Part shown: positions 38,901-47,500 of the stretch, one piece after another
How the letters are laid out: each line of letters begins with the position of its first letter
Numbering within the stretch: the first letter of the stretch is position 1
Assembly (NCBI GenBank): GCA_009746045.1
Contig: RPFO01002140.1
Span: 1-47,500 of the forward strand
Length of the DNA stretch: 47,500 bases
From: Mesostigma viride
Lineage: Eukaryota > Streptophyta > Mesostigmatophyceae > Mesostigmatales > Mesostigmataceae
Direction of reading: 5' to 3'
Notes under the pieces: generated by a model
Seen by the model: the letters and a program-made list of their open reading frames with translations, nothing else
What the model was told of the DNA's origin: nothing
The model's database searches: none
Made by a program: the position numbers and the translations under genes

Positions 38901-41705
38901 AGGCCTGTGTTGTCTGTCTGTACCGGCGGCAGCAGAATGTCGGCACCATGCAGGAAGGCAGGGCCCAGGAGCTGGGGGGGGCGGGAACCAAACCATGCGC
39001 CTGGGTAGCCCTCGAAATGCTCCTTGGTGGCGCCCATGTGCTGGAGGAAGGCAACCCCCTCGCGCACCCAGCCCGGCACCTGCGGCACGGCCAATGTTGG
39101 GGCATGTGGAGTTTGGGGTATGCGGGGTTTGGGATTTTTGGGACGTGAGGGTTGTTGTGTTTATGATGTGGGCCGTTGTGAAGCATGCATGAACAGCATC
39201 AGATGCAAGTTGGTCGGCCCTCTAAGCAACTTCTAGTATAATTCCGATTCACACGGCAATCGCTACAAAGCTGGACGGATTCTGATGTCATGTGTTGGCT
39301 TTCATTCCATCTCGCGTGGCAAGGAACAGCATACTAACACAAAAGGCAGTGGCAAGACGTCTAGAAAGGGAACACATGAGGTGGGGCAGAGGGAGAAAAC
39401 ACGGCTGCCTGCCTGTGCAGCGCTTCGTCCCTTAAACTTGCACCTGTCATCACCTGCCTGTGCAGCGCTTTGTCCCTCAAACTTGCACACATCATCGCCT
39501 GTCTGCGCAGCGCTGCATCCCTCGTGCTTGCACACGTCACAACGGTGCAGCGCTTCATCGCTTACAGTCATGCGACACTTCATCCCTTAACAGTCATGCG
39601 GCGCTTCAACCCTTTGTATTCTGGTCCCATACTCACAGGCAGGGGGAGAAAGGCAACCAGGGTCTACAATCACCTCCCTCCAATCGATCCTGCGCTTCAC
39701 CCTCTCCTGTACCCACGCATGCCCTTAACCTCATACGCACTGTATGCCAATTTCCGATACAAAAGAGGCTCAATCGGAAGCCCAGGCTCCTCCGCCCAGG
39801 CAACGTCCCCACCCATGCCACCTCTTCGCACGCAATCCCACACCGTGGCGGTAGGATTCCGCTTCACTGGTCCTGCGGGTGTGCTGCTCGCACGCACCTG
39901 GCCCACACGTCTAGATGGGCACGCACGCACCTGGCCATGGAAGTAGATGGGCGCACCGTCGTCATGCCCCAAAATGACCAGGTGGCGGTGACGTATGCCA
40001 GAGCCGACCCAGCGCGCGGACCCATGACCATGCCCTGAGGATGCCGGGCTACCAGGCCCAACACCCCAAGGCGCACCCCCCTGGCCATCCGTGCGCCCGT
40101 GACCATCCCCCCCCCCTGGTCCCCATTATCCTTCCGCGTGTTTGTGGAAATGGGCAAAGTGTCTTTCCCACCATGGCTGTTGCCCATGATGGCATCCCAA
40201 AAAGGGAAGCGTGCGCGCACGTACTCGAGGGCCTCCAGTCGCGAGCACTCGTCCTGGTTGCCGACCGCCGGCACCAGAAAGTAGTCGGCAGCGCTGGCGT
40301 CAGCCACGCGGTGCGCGCTCGACATGATCCGCTCCACCAGCATGACCCCCATCTCGCGGTTTAGGTCCCTGGGGGGCTGGCCCTGCGAGACGGCCTGGTG
40401 GGCGTGGAACCGTGGGGGCAGCTCATAGACATAGATGCGGGGTGAAGGGTGCGCCCATCGCTCATCCCACGGGGACTTGTTCGCCGAGTTGGCATCGCCA
40501 CGGGGGCTTGGGCTTGCCTGCTGGCTACTCAAATAGGGGTGGCCGTGCGAAGCAGCATCCCCCCCCCGGTTTCCGCCCGGTGCATACGACCCATCTCGTT
40601 GGCCATTCCCCCCGCTGGTCTGAACACCCCGTGCGGGATCCGTCATTCCATTCCCACCTTCCACATCCCACCATAATGCTGGCGCCCCATGCGGGCCCAC
40701 TGTGAGGGAGCAGTCCTGGCCCCAGTACCCCGGCTTGCAGTGACAGAAGCCAGCAAGGCAGGTCCCGTGCGTGGGCCCCCCGCAGCCGCCAAAGCACCAC
40801 ACGGCTTCCCGCTCGCACGCGGCGCCCGCGTGCCCGAAATAGCACGTGCAGGCAGCCGGCTTGGAGCCGCTGTGTGGGATCGCGCAATGCCCATGCAGGG
40901 AGCAGCGGTGGTCTCCACACATGGATAAACCCACGGGAGACCCCGCAGGGTGCAGGTAGCCAGCGTATACAGGGGAGAGGGCCACGCAAGAGCCGTTGGG
41001 GCTGATGACGTGTCGCTTGCCTGGGGTACCGTCGGATGGGCTCGGAGTGATAGTGCATTGGCGGTCGTCGGCCGCTTCCCGCAGCACCAGGGGGCTCTGA
41101 AGCATGCGGGCCAATGCCGCATCGATTTCTGCCATAGATGGCTCTTTGGACGGGCCGCTGTGCGCGGGGATGTCGTAGTCGTAGCACGCGACACTCTTGT
41201 CGGGGTCCGCTCCACCCAGAGCAACCGCGCATTCCATGGCGCAGCGGCAGGGTTTGGGCACGTGGGCTTGGCAAGGTATGATGTAGCCACTGTCCACCGT
41301 ACACGATGGCAATGCTGGCTCGGAGCAGGCGGGCCCCTTTCGCCACATTGGACAAACACACTCACCCGTTTCCAGGTTGCATGTTCCATGATCGCTGCAT
41401 CCCTGTGGGCAAGTTCTAGGGAGAAGAGGCAAGGTTGGCGCGAAGTCGGCATGATGATGGCCGAGCAAGCGTCCGCCCGATAACACGGCCATTATCACCA
41501 TTCCTACCAAGATTGCCAGCAATACCTGTGCAAAAGAGCACGAAAAACTTCTAGTTTTAGACCGACCGGGCTTCGGACTAGGCATCTCATCCAGGCTGGT
41601 CGCGGCTGCAGCGTTCAACCGTCTGTGGGAACTGCGGCCTATTCGGAGGAATACCATCAATTGCGATGGAAATGCAAGGTTTGGCACGCCAGAAAAATGA
41701 AGCAT
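35928..41705 (-). CDS. GT47 exostosin-type glycosyltransferase with EGF-like modules, split gene
   Basis: A multi-exon host gene for a type II membrane glycosyltransferase, probably of the Golgi. The N-terminus (ATG 41705; a later ATG is possible) has a basic tail and one signal-anchor segment (AQVLLAILVGMVIMAVL). EGF-like modules follow (CPQGCSDHGTCNLETGECVC, later CSLHGHC and CGGPTHGTCLAGFCHC). The exostosin domain begins at PRIYVYELPPRFH. Proposed exons in sense: 41705 to about 40172; about 40000 to 39931 (HLVILGHDDGAPIYFHGQ); about 39079 to 38564 (ending SKFCL before GTGAGG); about 37860 to 37775 (SIAMGCIPVVMEDD to LDELL before GTGGGC); 36518 (DWETFSVRIPE) to the TAG at 35928-35930. The order and motifs match GT47 enzymes. 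The last 70 residues look non-domain and may hide another intron. Splice sites are by eye. Confidence 0.82.
36970..37140 (-). repeat. LINE-derived segment in a GT47 intron
   Basis: CGTAAGCCAGCCA, ATGCACAAGG and the stretch GATTTC...CTGCACTGGTTGTCTC recur at 30107-30150 and 31065-31145. It is a common interspersed segment of the LINE family, here inside the intron between the last two proposed exons. Confidence 0.55.
37148..37490. repeat. Degenerate 85-95 bp repeats in a GT47 intron
   Basis: About four diverged units each contain a version of CAGCAGCTCGTC (about 37152, 37233, 37326, 37414) followed by TATACAAGGCTT-like sequence. The same CAGCAGCTCGTC occurs at the adjacent exon's end (37775-37786). 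Confidence 0.65.
37494..37770. repeat. 31 bp minisatellite in a GT47 intron, about nine units
   Basis: The unit is of the type GGCTCACAGGCTTATATCTA plus CAGTGCCCGTA. Early units carry CTGCAGTGCATGTA variants and the last four are nearly identical. The array abuts the donor site of the proposed exon ending at 37775. Confidence 0.92.
39408..39612. repeat. Degenerate tandem repeats in a GT47 intron
   Basis: About three 52-57 bp units with GTGCAGCGCTTCGTCCCTTA-like and ACTTGCACACGTCA-like parts are followed by shorter units with CAGTCATGCG(A/G)C. They lie between proposed exons 2 and 3. Confidence 0.75.
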
Positions 41706-42154
41706 AAGACCATGTGCCCGTTACTAGCATGACAAAGGGAATGCAGAGAGAAGTGTTATGAAGTTCCGTGAGTGATATAAATCACAACCGAATAATAATG
41801 GTCTACCAGCCGCTCATTGCCAAAGTACACTACCTATCCTTCACAAGTTTACGACTTTTACATGCATAATCCCACTGTTCAATTATCAATATGATTATTG
41901 TCGGCTGTTTCGAAACAGTTTGTTGCCAACCAATTTACCAAAGGCTCACCTTAGGCGGACGTAATGAAGCCTACAGTAAAGAGTTGTTGTTGTTGTTGTT
42001 GTTGCCCACGCCGCACAATCATGGGCAGGAAAGAGTGATCAACTAACCTTGGACACGGAGTCACGGACTCAATTACTCCATTAGGCACACTTGCGAGTTG
42101 CGACACAACGCGCCCACCCACACAAGATTATGCTAGCAGATAATACAACAAATG
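41706..42154. other. Upstream region of the GT47 gene
   Basis: This AT-rich stretch should hold the GT47 promoter. A (GTT)n microsatellite lies at about 41982-42004. I cannot define promoter elements. Confidence 0.4.
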
Positions 42155-42162
42155 ATGATGCT

Positions 42163-43286
42163 TAGGGTTGTACCGAATAGCGTTTTCGCTTGCCGAATCG
42201 GATACTCGGACCAGGGGGGTGCCCCGAACCCGATGCCGAATATATTTGGAGCCTCCCGATACCGATACCGAATATGTTCGGAGCTGAAGGCCGTTCCCGA
42301 ATCGAACACCGAATAGTTCTCCGAACTATTCGGACGCCGATCGAATAATGACGACAGTAGCTACTATAACGTATTAGGTAGACAACTTGTATCATTTATA
42401 TTAATGAGACTTATATTAATTATTTTGTATCAAGTAACGTGCGTGTTTGCAACTTGCCCGTTGAAACTCTACGGCGGAGCCAATTTTCGGAAGAACCTCA
42501 CCCTTATGCTTGCAACTTCGGGACAAATTCGGTGGATGTATGTATGGATGTATGTATGTATGGATGGATTGACGGATTTTCATCCCCTATTCCTATGTTT
42601 TCTCACGTGTACGGCCTTATAAGCTTCGCCAATTCTGGCGAACCTGACGGTTCTTCCGAAAATTGGCTCCGCCTGATCAATTATCTGGCGGAGCCAATTT
42701 TCGGAAGAACCGTTAGGTTCGCCAGAATTGGCGAAGCTTATAAGGCCGTACACGTGAGAAAACATAGGAATACCTAGGGGATGAAAATCCGACAATCCAT
42801 CCACCGAATTTGTCCCGAATTTGCAAGCATAAGGTTGAGGGTCTTCCGAAAATTGGCTCCGCCGTAGAGTTTCAACGGGCAAGTTGCAAACACGCACGTT
42901 ACTTGATATATTGAGATACACTTAGTGTTTAATACTTTAGACGAGCACAGTTGCCTTCCCTGCATAGTGCATTCAGCTTTTGGGCGTTGGCCTAACTTGA
43001 GTCGGCGGAGGCATGACCGCGCCAGCTGGTGAGTGGAGGCTGGAGGCTGCGCCGCCCGCTAGTAGGGGTACTACTATTCGATATTCGGAACTACGAATAT
43101 ATTCGTCGAATAGTAGGGTGTCCCGATTTCGATACCGAACATATTCGGAAGTAGAGCTTGCCTCCCGATACCGATACCGAATATGTTCAGACGGACAGAC
43201 CGTTCGCCGTATACTGAACATATTCGGTGTTCGGTTCGGTATTCGGGGGATATTCGGTATTCGGAACACTATTCGGTACAACCCTA
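42163..43286. mobile_element. hAT-type non-autonomous element, copy 2, 1124 bp
   Basis: The ends match copy 1 (TAGGGTTGTACCGAATAG), flanked by an exact 8 bp duplication ATGATGCT (42155-42162 and 43287-43294). The two ends of the element are almost identical to those of 25184-26073; the middle differs by the nested inverted repeat. Confidence 0.92.
42428..42908. repeat. Long inverted repeat inside hAT copy 2
   Basis: Left arm 42428-42673 and right arm 42687-42908 are near-perfect complements around a 13-base loop. The arms differ mainly by a GTAT expansion near 42537-42563. Each arm contains the segment that occurs once at 25486-25675. A transcript across it would form a hairpin of over 200 bp. 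Confidence 0.85.
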
Positions 43287-43294
43287 ATGATGCT

Positions 43295-44082
43295 AGCTTC
43301 CCGCCGGTGGCGGATGAGTTTGGAGACCGGGCGGCGGTCGCCGGAACCCGCAACGGATGACCCGCGGAGCTAAGGCCGGACCTGGCCCGGCGGGAGGCCT
43401 GAGCCCTGGCCGTCCGAACTCCGCCGGAACCCCGAGGCGGCGAGGCCCGAAGGCTCGAATTCTGTTCTTCCCGCAGAGCGACCGACATTCAACATCTTTT
43501 ATTGCACCGGGCAATTGGGGTAAACGCGACCCTAAACAGTCGGTTTCACCACGATGCGACATGCCTGTGCACCTTCCCCTCGGAAACCGACAATTGAGCA
43601 CCGCCGCTTTCTCTACTGCCAAGTGAGCGGGGTGTGGCAATGGTTGTTTAACATATGGTCCGCATGGACCGCGCTACCTTCAGATCAGTTCCACATTAGC
43701 GCTATCACTCAGTGCGATGTAGGTATTGTCATGGGGACCCTAGGGGAAGCCGGTTGTCCGACCGGACAATCAGCTGGCCTGTGTATGGCTTCACCCACTA
43801 ATATAGTGCTATGATATGCGATATGGACTATCCGGAACGACGGAGACGGTTTTCCGAAAGCCGGTAGTGCGGCACGAGTACACCGGCACTCACTAATGAG
43901 CAGCCGTGGTGAGCCGGCGGTTTAGTATCTTCCTCTGGAACTTCGGCTCGGCAATGCGTCGCGCTTGCGGGCTATTGTCGCAAGAACCGAATACTGACAA
44001 GGTGTGGGACCCCGGGCCCAAAAATGACAACCCCAGCCCCTTAGCGGAGCTTTTCCATGATCTCCCGGCCTGGGATGCAACA
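43295..44082. other. Stretch without recognisable genes
   Basis: The first 200 bases are GC-rich (about 43300-43460). Short ORFs on both strands do not resemble known proteins. Confidence 0.45.
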
Positions 44083-44142
44083 TTAAAAAAATTAAATTAA
44101 ATTATAACATGCCTCCGTTGGGAGATCATGTAGCACACTTTC
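44083..44142 (-). mobile_element. LINE-type 3' end, inverted
   Basis: The - strand carries the GTGCTACATGATCTCCCAAC end followed by ATAATTTAATTTAATTTTTT, as at 31432-31495. No coding part of a LINE is attached. Confidence 0.7.
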
Positions 44143-44800
44143 CATGATGATGGATGGATGCAACATCAATGCCTGGTCATGTTTACTTGCATTCCTAACG
44201 GTGACGGACCTTACGCGTGTCACCTGGCTTCCTTGGTCACTGACATCAGATGACATACCGATCATGACCTATACGTCATGTATATGCTTGCGTGGGACAC
44301 AACAATGCTTCATCTATCCCACCCATTTCTCTCCCACCGATTTACGACCGTCAGATTTGTGAATCGAACGGCCCGACTGACAGGTACACCCGTAAACCGC
44401 ATAGATGGAACCGAAAAACCGCATAGACGCGACGCGAGGAACCAACAACAACATATGCTTGCTCAGGGCTTGCGACGACCACCTGGAAGAGAATTGTATT
44501 CTTGCTCCGTATCTCACGTGGTCGCGAGCTTTGGAATCTGGTTTCTGAAAAGTACGGCGATACGACCAAGTGATCTTCATCACTGCACGGCTGTAATTTT
44601 GGTGTAGACTTCCGTTCGGTGCGCAGACCGCAGATTGGGCCTTGGGCCGTCGGGGCCCTTGACCGCACGAGATTCTCCCTGCACCGCAGTGTTCGTCATG
44701 AGCAATACTGTCATTGAGCATTCCCGACTTCATATCAACTTGCTAGGACAGCCATCGCAGAACGAAACCTGACCTACGAGACATTTCCGGCTAGGTGACG
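44143..44800. other. Upstream region of the secreted-protein gene
   Basis: No gene is recognisable here. It probably contains the promoter of the gene at 44810. Confidence 0.4.
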
Positions 44801-44809
44801 CTGCTGAGA

Positions 44810-45379
44810 ATGGCCATGGCCGTTGCAGCTCTCCCTCGCGGGAGGCTGCTTTTGGCCATTGCGCTGACGATGGCAGTGATCGGAACGGCAAATGCCCAAA
44901 CCGGGGCGAGTTGCTCGTCTCCAATCATCGTGGGGTCGGGGAATCAGACAATCCAGGGGACTACGATATCGCGGGTCATGTCCGGCGTATTACCGTGCTC
45001 AAACGTTGTTAGCTATGTTACCTGGTAAGCTTTTCACTTCAGGCTGCGATCCTATTCTCTTGCTTTCATTCCCCCCCCCCCCCCCCCTGTTCGTTTGTAG
45101 ATTGCGTCCAATCTTCTGACCCATGCCCTGGCACATTGTAAATTGTTGACTCTCGCAGGTACCGTGTTAATGTGGTTACAACCGGAGCATACGGCATTAG
45201 TGTCAACTCTTCGGTGAACGCGACGTGGTCTCTATTCTGGAGCGCGAGCTCAACTTGCAGCAACCTGACCTGTCTTACCACTGGGGCAGTTGCCGACGAC
45301 GGGCTTTTGCAAACTGGCTTCGCCTACGTAGCGGTGTCAACGGGAAACAGGACAGCAAATTATTCCTTACAAATATCAG
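44810..45379 (+). CDS. Start of a secreted or surface protein gene, two exons seen
   Basis: The ATG at 44810 starts a signal peptide (MAMAVAALPRGRLLLAIALT and on to TANAQ). Exon 1 ends at 45024 before GTAAGC; exon 2 starts at 45159 after CTCGCAG and restores the frame as WYRVNVVTTGAYGISVN; exon 2 ends at 45379 before GTATGT. The mature part has paired cysteines, several N-glycosylation sequons (NQT, NSS, NAT, NLT, NRT, NYS) and a beta-rich pattern with a final YSLQISG strand, which resembles PPC-type jelly-roll domains; this is a weak match by eye. After exon 2, an acceptor at about 45503 would give only seven more residues before a stop, so either the protein ends there or later exons lie further on. 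Confidence 0.7.
45071..45087 (+). repeat. Poly-C tract in intron 1
   Basis: Seventeen consecutive C lie in the pyrimidine-rich part of the intron of the gene at 44810. Confidence 0.95.
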
Positions 45380-45499
45380 GTATGTTCAACTTTGAGCGTG
45401 GTGCAGACAACATTGTACACGGTAGTGCGCATATATCACCAAACATCCTCGAGAACAGGCCAATTCTAGGGATACTAACAAGTTAATTTGTGCTTGACG

Positions 45500-46900
45500 T
45501 CAGCGCGGTGGAAGGTTCGGTGACGATACCGATTACGCGAAACGTCTGCCTGTGGATCTGATTAAATGCAGTTTAATTTGCAAGATGCATTTTCGGGTGG
45601 ACACTCGGCTTTCCCTGTTGTGAATAGCCCGGGGGATAGCTTGGGGCTCTGTAGTGTCTCTTTCGTGTCATAGTTGCAGCAGCCGAGCCTGTTCTTTTGT
45701 TTTTGGATGACGTGCTACCATTCCTGGTGGCATGGTATTCCACGCTCGTCCCATCCTCCCACCTTGCCTGCATCAAGAGTCCTGCCTTTGTGATATCACT
45801 TAGGCTGTGCCTAGGGTTCGCGAGGGCCACCCCGCGTGATGCCCCCCTCACCTCCCCTGGCACTTCGCTGCAGGGCGTGGATCCCTGATCTACGTTGTAC
45901 CCAGTGATGGGTTGGGATCGTGGATATGTATTGCCACACCAAGTGCATGGTGGCATTTGATTTCTGATTGTGCTATGGGTAGAACACAGGAGATGTACAT
46001 TGCAGTAGAGAGTAGTGCCCTGAGAGAGTACTGCCCTGGCTGGTACCTCTGGGCTTGACTGGCAGGTTGTGCCCGCTTGGACTGCCCGTTTCCCCTGCCC
46101 GTTTTGTATTGCCCGCGCTCGCTACGAAGTTTTGCATGTCATTTGGCCGAAATTTTAGCATCGTTTTCAACTTCCCTCCCTCAAACTCCCCCCTTCCATC
46201 CCCCGTGCTCGAGCGCTCACGCCCTGTCATCTGCGAGCTGACCACCTCCTGTTTGTTACCTGGCCTCCTCTGGACCGCACTGCGTTCGTTGCCATGCGTG
46301 GCCACCTGCCGTGATGGGGCCATGGAACCCTGCGCTTGCTTGGACGTGCGCGATGCCGGAGCAGAGTTTGGTAGCGATGGTGAGCATGGTTGGCATGTTG
46401 TTGTCTCGTTCATATTGTTAGGAATTTGGTGGTGAGCATGGCTGGCATGTGTGGGATACACACAGCGCCAGCTCGTCGTTTTTTTTGTGTGTGGGGGGGT
46501 CAGTGAGACAACCAGCGCATGCCAGGAATCTTCATTTGTTTCTGTTGCCCTAGGCTGTGCATCTCCCAAGAGATGGAAAAGTACAGAAGAGAAATGGGGT
46601 GACGTTGGTTTCTCTTCTGTGATTTTCCATCTCATGTCTACTCTTGTTTTTCTTGATCTCCACGGCTTTTCTCTTGTGTCCTCCTCTGGTTCCACCCTTT
46701 CCTTCTCGTAAGAGACTCATGTGCTTGTGTTTGGGGCTGCGGAGGCTGAGGGTGTGCGCAACAGACCAGAGAGACATGTAGGCAGGTCGCCGGCACGTGC
46801 GCCAGGCAGTGTGGCGCATCCAAGCTCTCTTGCATTTGGTGGGGGCCATTTGCCGCTGTAAGCGGGAAAATGGCATACTAGTAGACGGCATGGGGGGGAA
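45500..46900. other. Low-information stretch, possibly intronic or downstream
   Basis: I see no convincing exon. The sequence is pyrimidine-rich in places (46170-46210, 46600-46700). It could be a long intron or the region downstream of the gene at 44810. Confidence 0.4.
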
Positions 46901-46943
46901 GAGGCCTTGAAGCTAATGAAGATAGTGGTTTGTGGTGGTGGTG

Positions 46944-46957
<14 letters not shown>

Positions 46958-46974
<17 letters not shown>

Positions 46975-46981
46975 GGGGGGG
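46958..46981 (+). repeat. Poly-G tract of 24 bases
   Basis: An uninterrupted G run follows a short TG repeat. Confidence 0.95.
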
Positions 46982-47088
46982 CCATGAAGCTCGGATCATG
47001 GTGTGTGTGTGGGGTGTCACGTGTGTGTATGTAAGGGGCCTTGAAACTCTGATAATGGTATGATAATGGTATGTGGTGCTTGGGGGAG

Positions 47089-47197
<109 letters not shown>

Positions 47198-47500
47198 TGG
47201 AAGGGGCCATGAAGATCCGATAATGGTGGTGGCGGGGAGGGGGGGAGGGAAAGGGGGGGGGGGAGGGGGAGGCAGAAAGCTATTGCAGTCAGCACTGAGG
47301 CCATGGCAGTGATGCACAACAGCACGGCCAGGGCAGAGAACAATGGTTGGGATATGCGGGCTCCGTGTTACTGCCGTGGCCGTGCCGAGTGCTAGCTGCG
47401 TGTTCGTCTCCCAAGCTCTCAGTGGACTGTAGAGTGACGATGGTCATGTGGCGTGCACTGACAGTCGCTGCTTTCGATTATTCTATTCTGGTCATCATGT

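Overview
The window looks like nuclear DNA of a eukaryote, most likely a green alga; the lineage is inferred, not proven. It has GC-rich split host genes with GT/AG introns, an exostosin-type (GT47) enzyme fused to EGF-like modules, homopolymer and microsatellite-rich introns, and a dense load of eukaryotic transposable elements. I see no bacterial operons, rRNA, intact tRNA or CRISPR array.

Layout. (1) 1-5638 is the 3' half of a Ty3/gypsy-type LTR retrotransposon (family A) on the + strand. (2) After a 611 bp spacer, 6250-22657 holds a complete family A copy on the - strand, tail to tail with the first, bounded by a 5 bp target duplication CGAGG. Its order in sense is 5' LTR, primer binding site, a small ORF with an RNase H1 N-terminal/viroplasmin-like domain, gag, pol (protease, RT, RNase H, integrase, chromodomain), a 735-codon ORF of unknown function, polypurine tract, 3' LTR. 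(3) The 5' LTR of that copy is split by a gag-only LTR element (family B, 17126-21972, duplication GTAAC). One LTR of B is in turn split by a non-coding DNA transposon (family C, 17323-19042, duplication TTAA). The three insertions therefore have a readable order, A then B then C. (4) 22663-26760 carries a TA-flanked MITE-like element, a tandem array of CACGTG boxes and a hAT-type non-autonomous element. (5) 27001-27612 is a probable host gene with TPR-like repeats. (6) 29460-35830 is a graveyard of LINE fragments, two SINE insertions, a second family C copy, hairpin elements and a 574 bp TTCC microsatellite. (7) 35928-41705 on the - strand is a split GT47 gene with EGF-like modules. (8) 42163-43286 is a second hAT-type copy containing a long hairpin. 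(9) 44810-45379 is the start of a secreted-protein gene on the + strand, followed by repeat-rich sequence to the end.

The most unusual part is family A: a chromodomain Ty3 element with two extra ORFs and a 9-base motif (CCCCAGAGG in sense) that I count 13 times, all in one orientation. The copies cluster near the start of each ORF and in the leader, and they are kept at nucleotide level while the reading frame across them changes. The internal order of A, its matching LTR edges, PBS, PPT and target duplication can all be read directly; function of the extra parts is inference.
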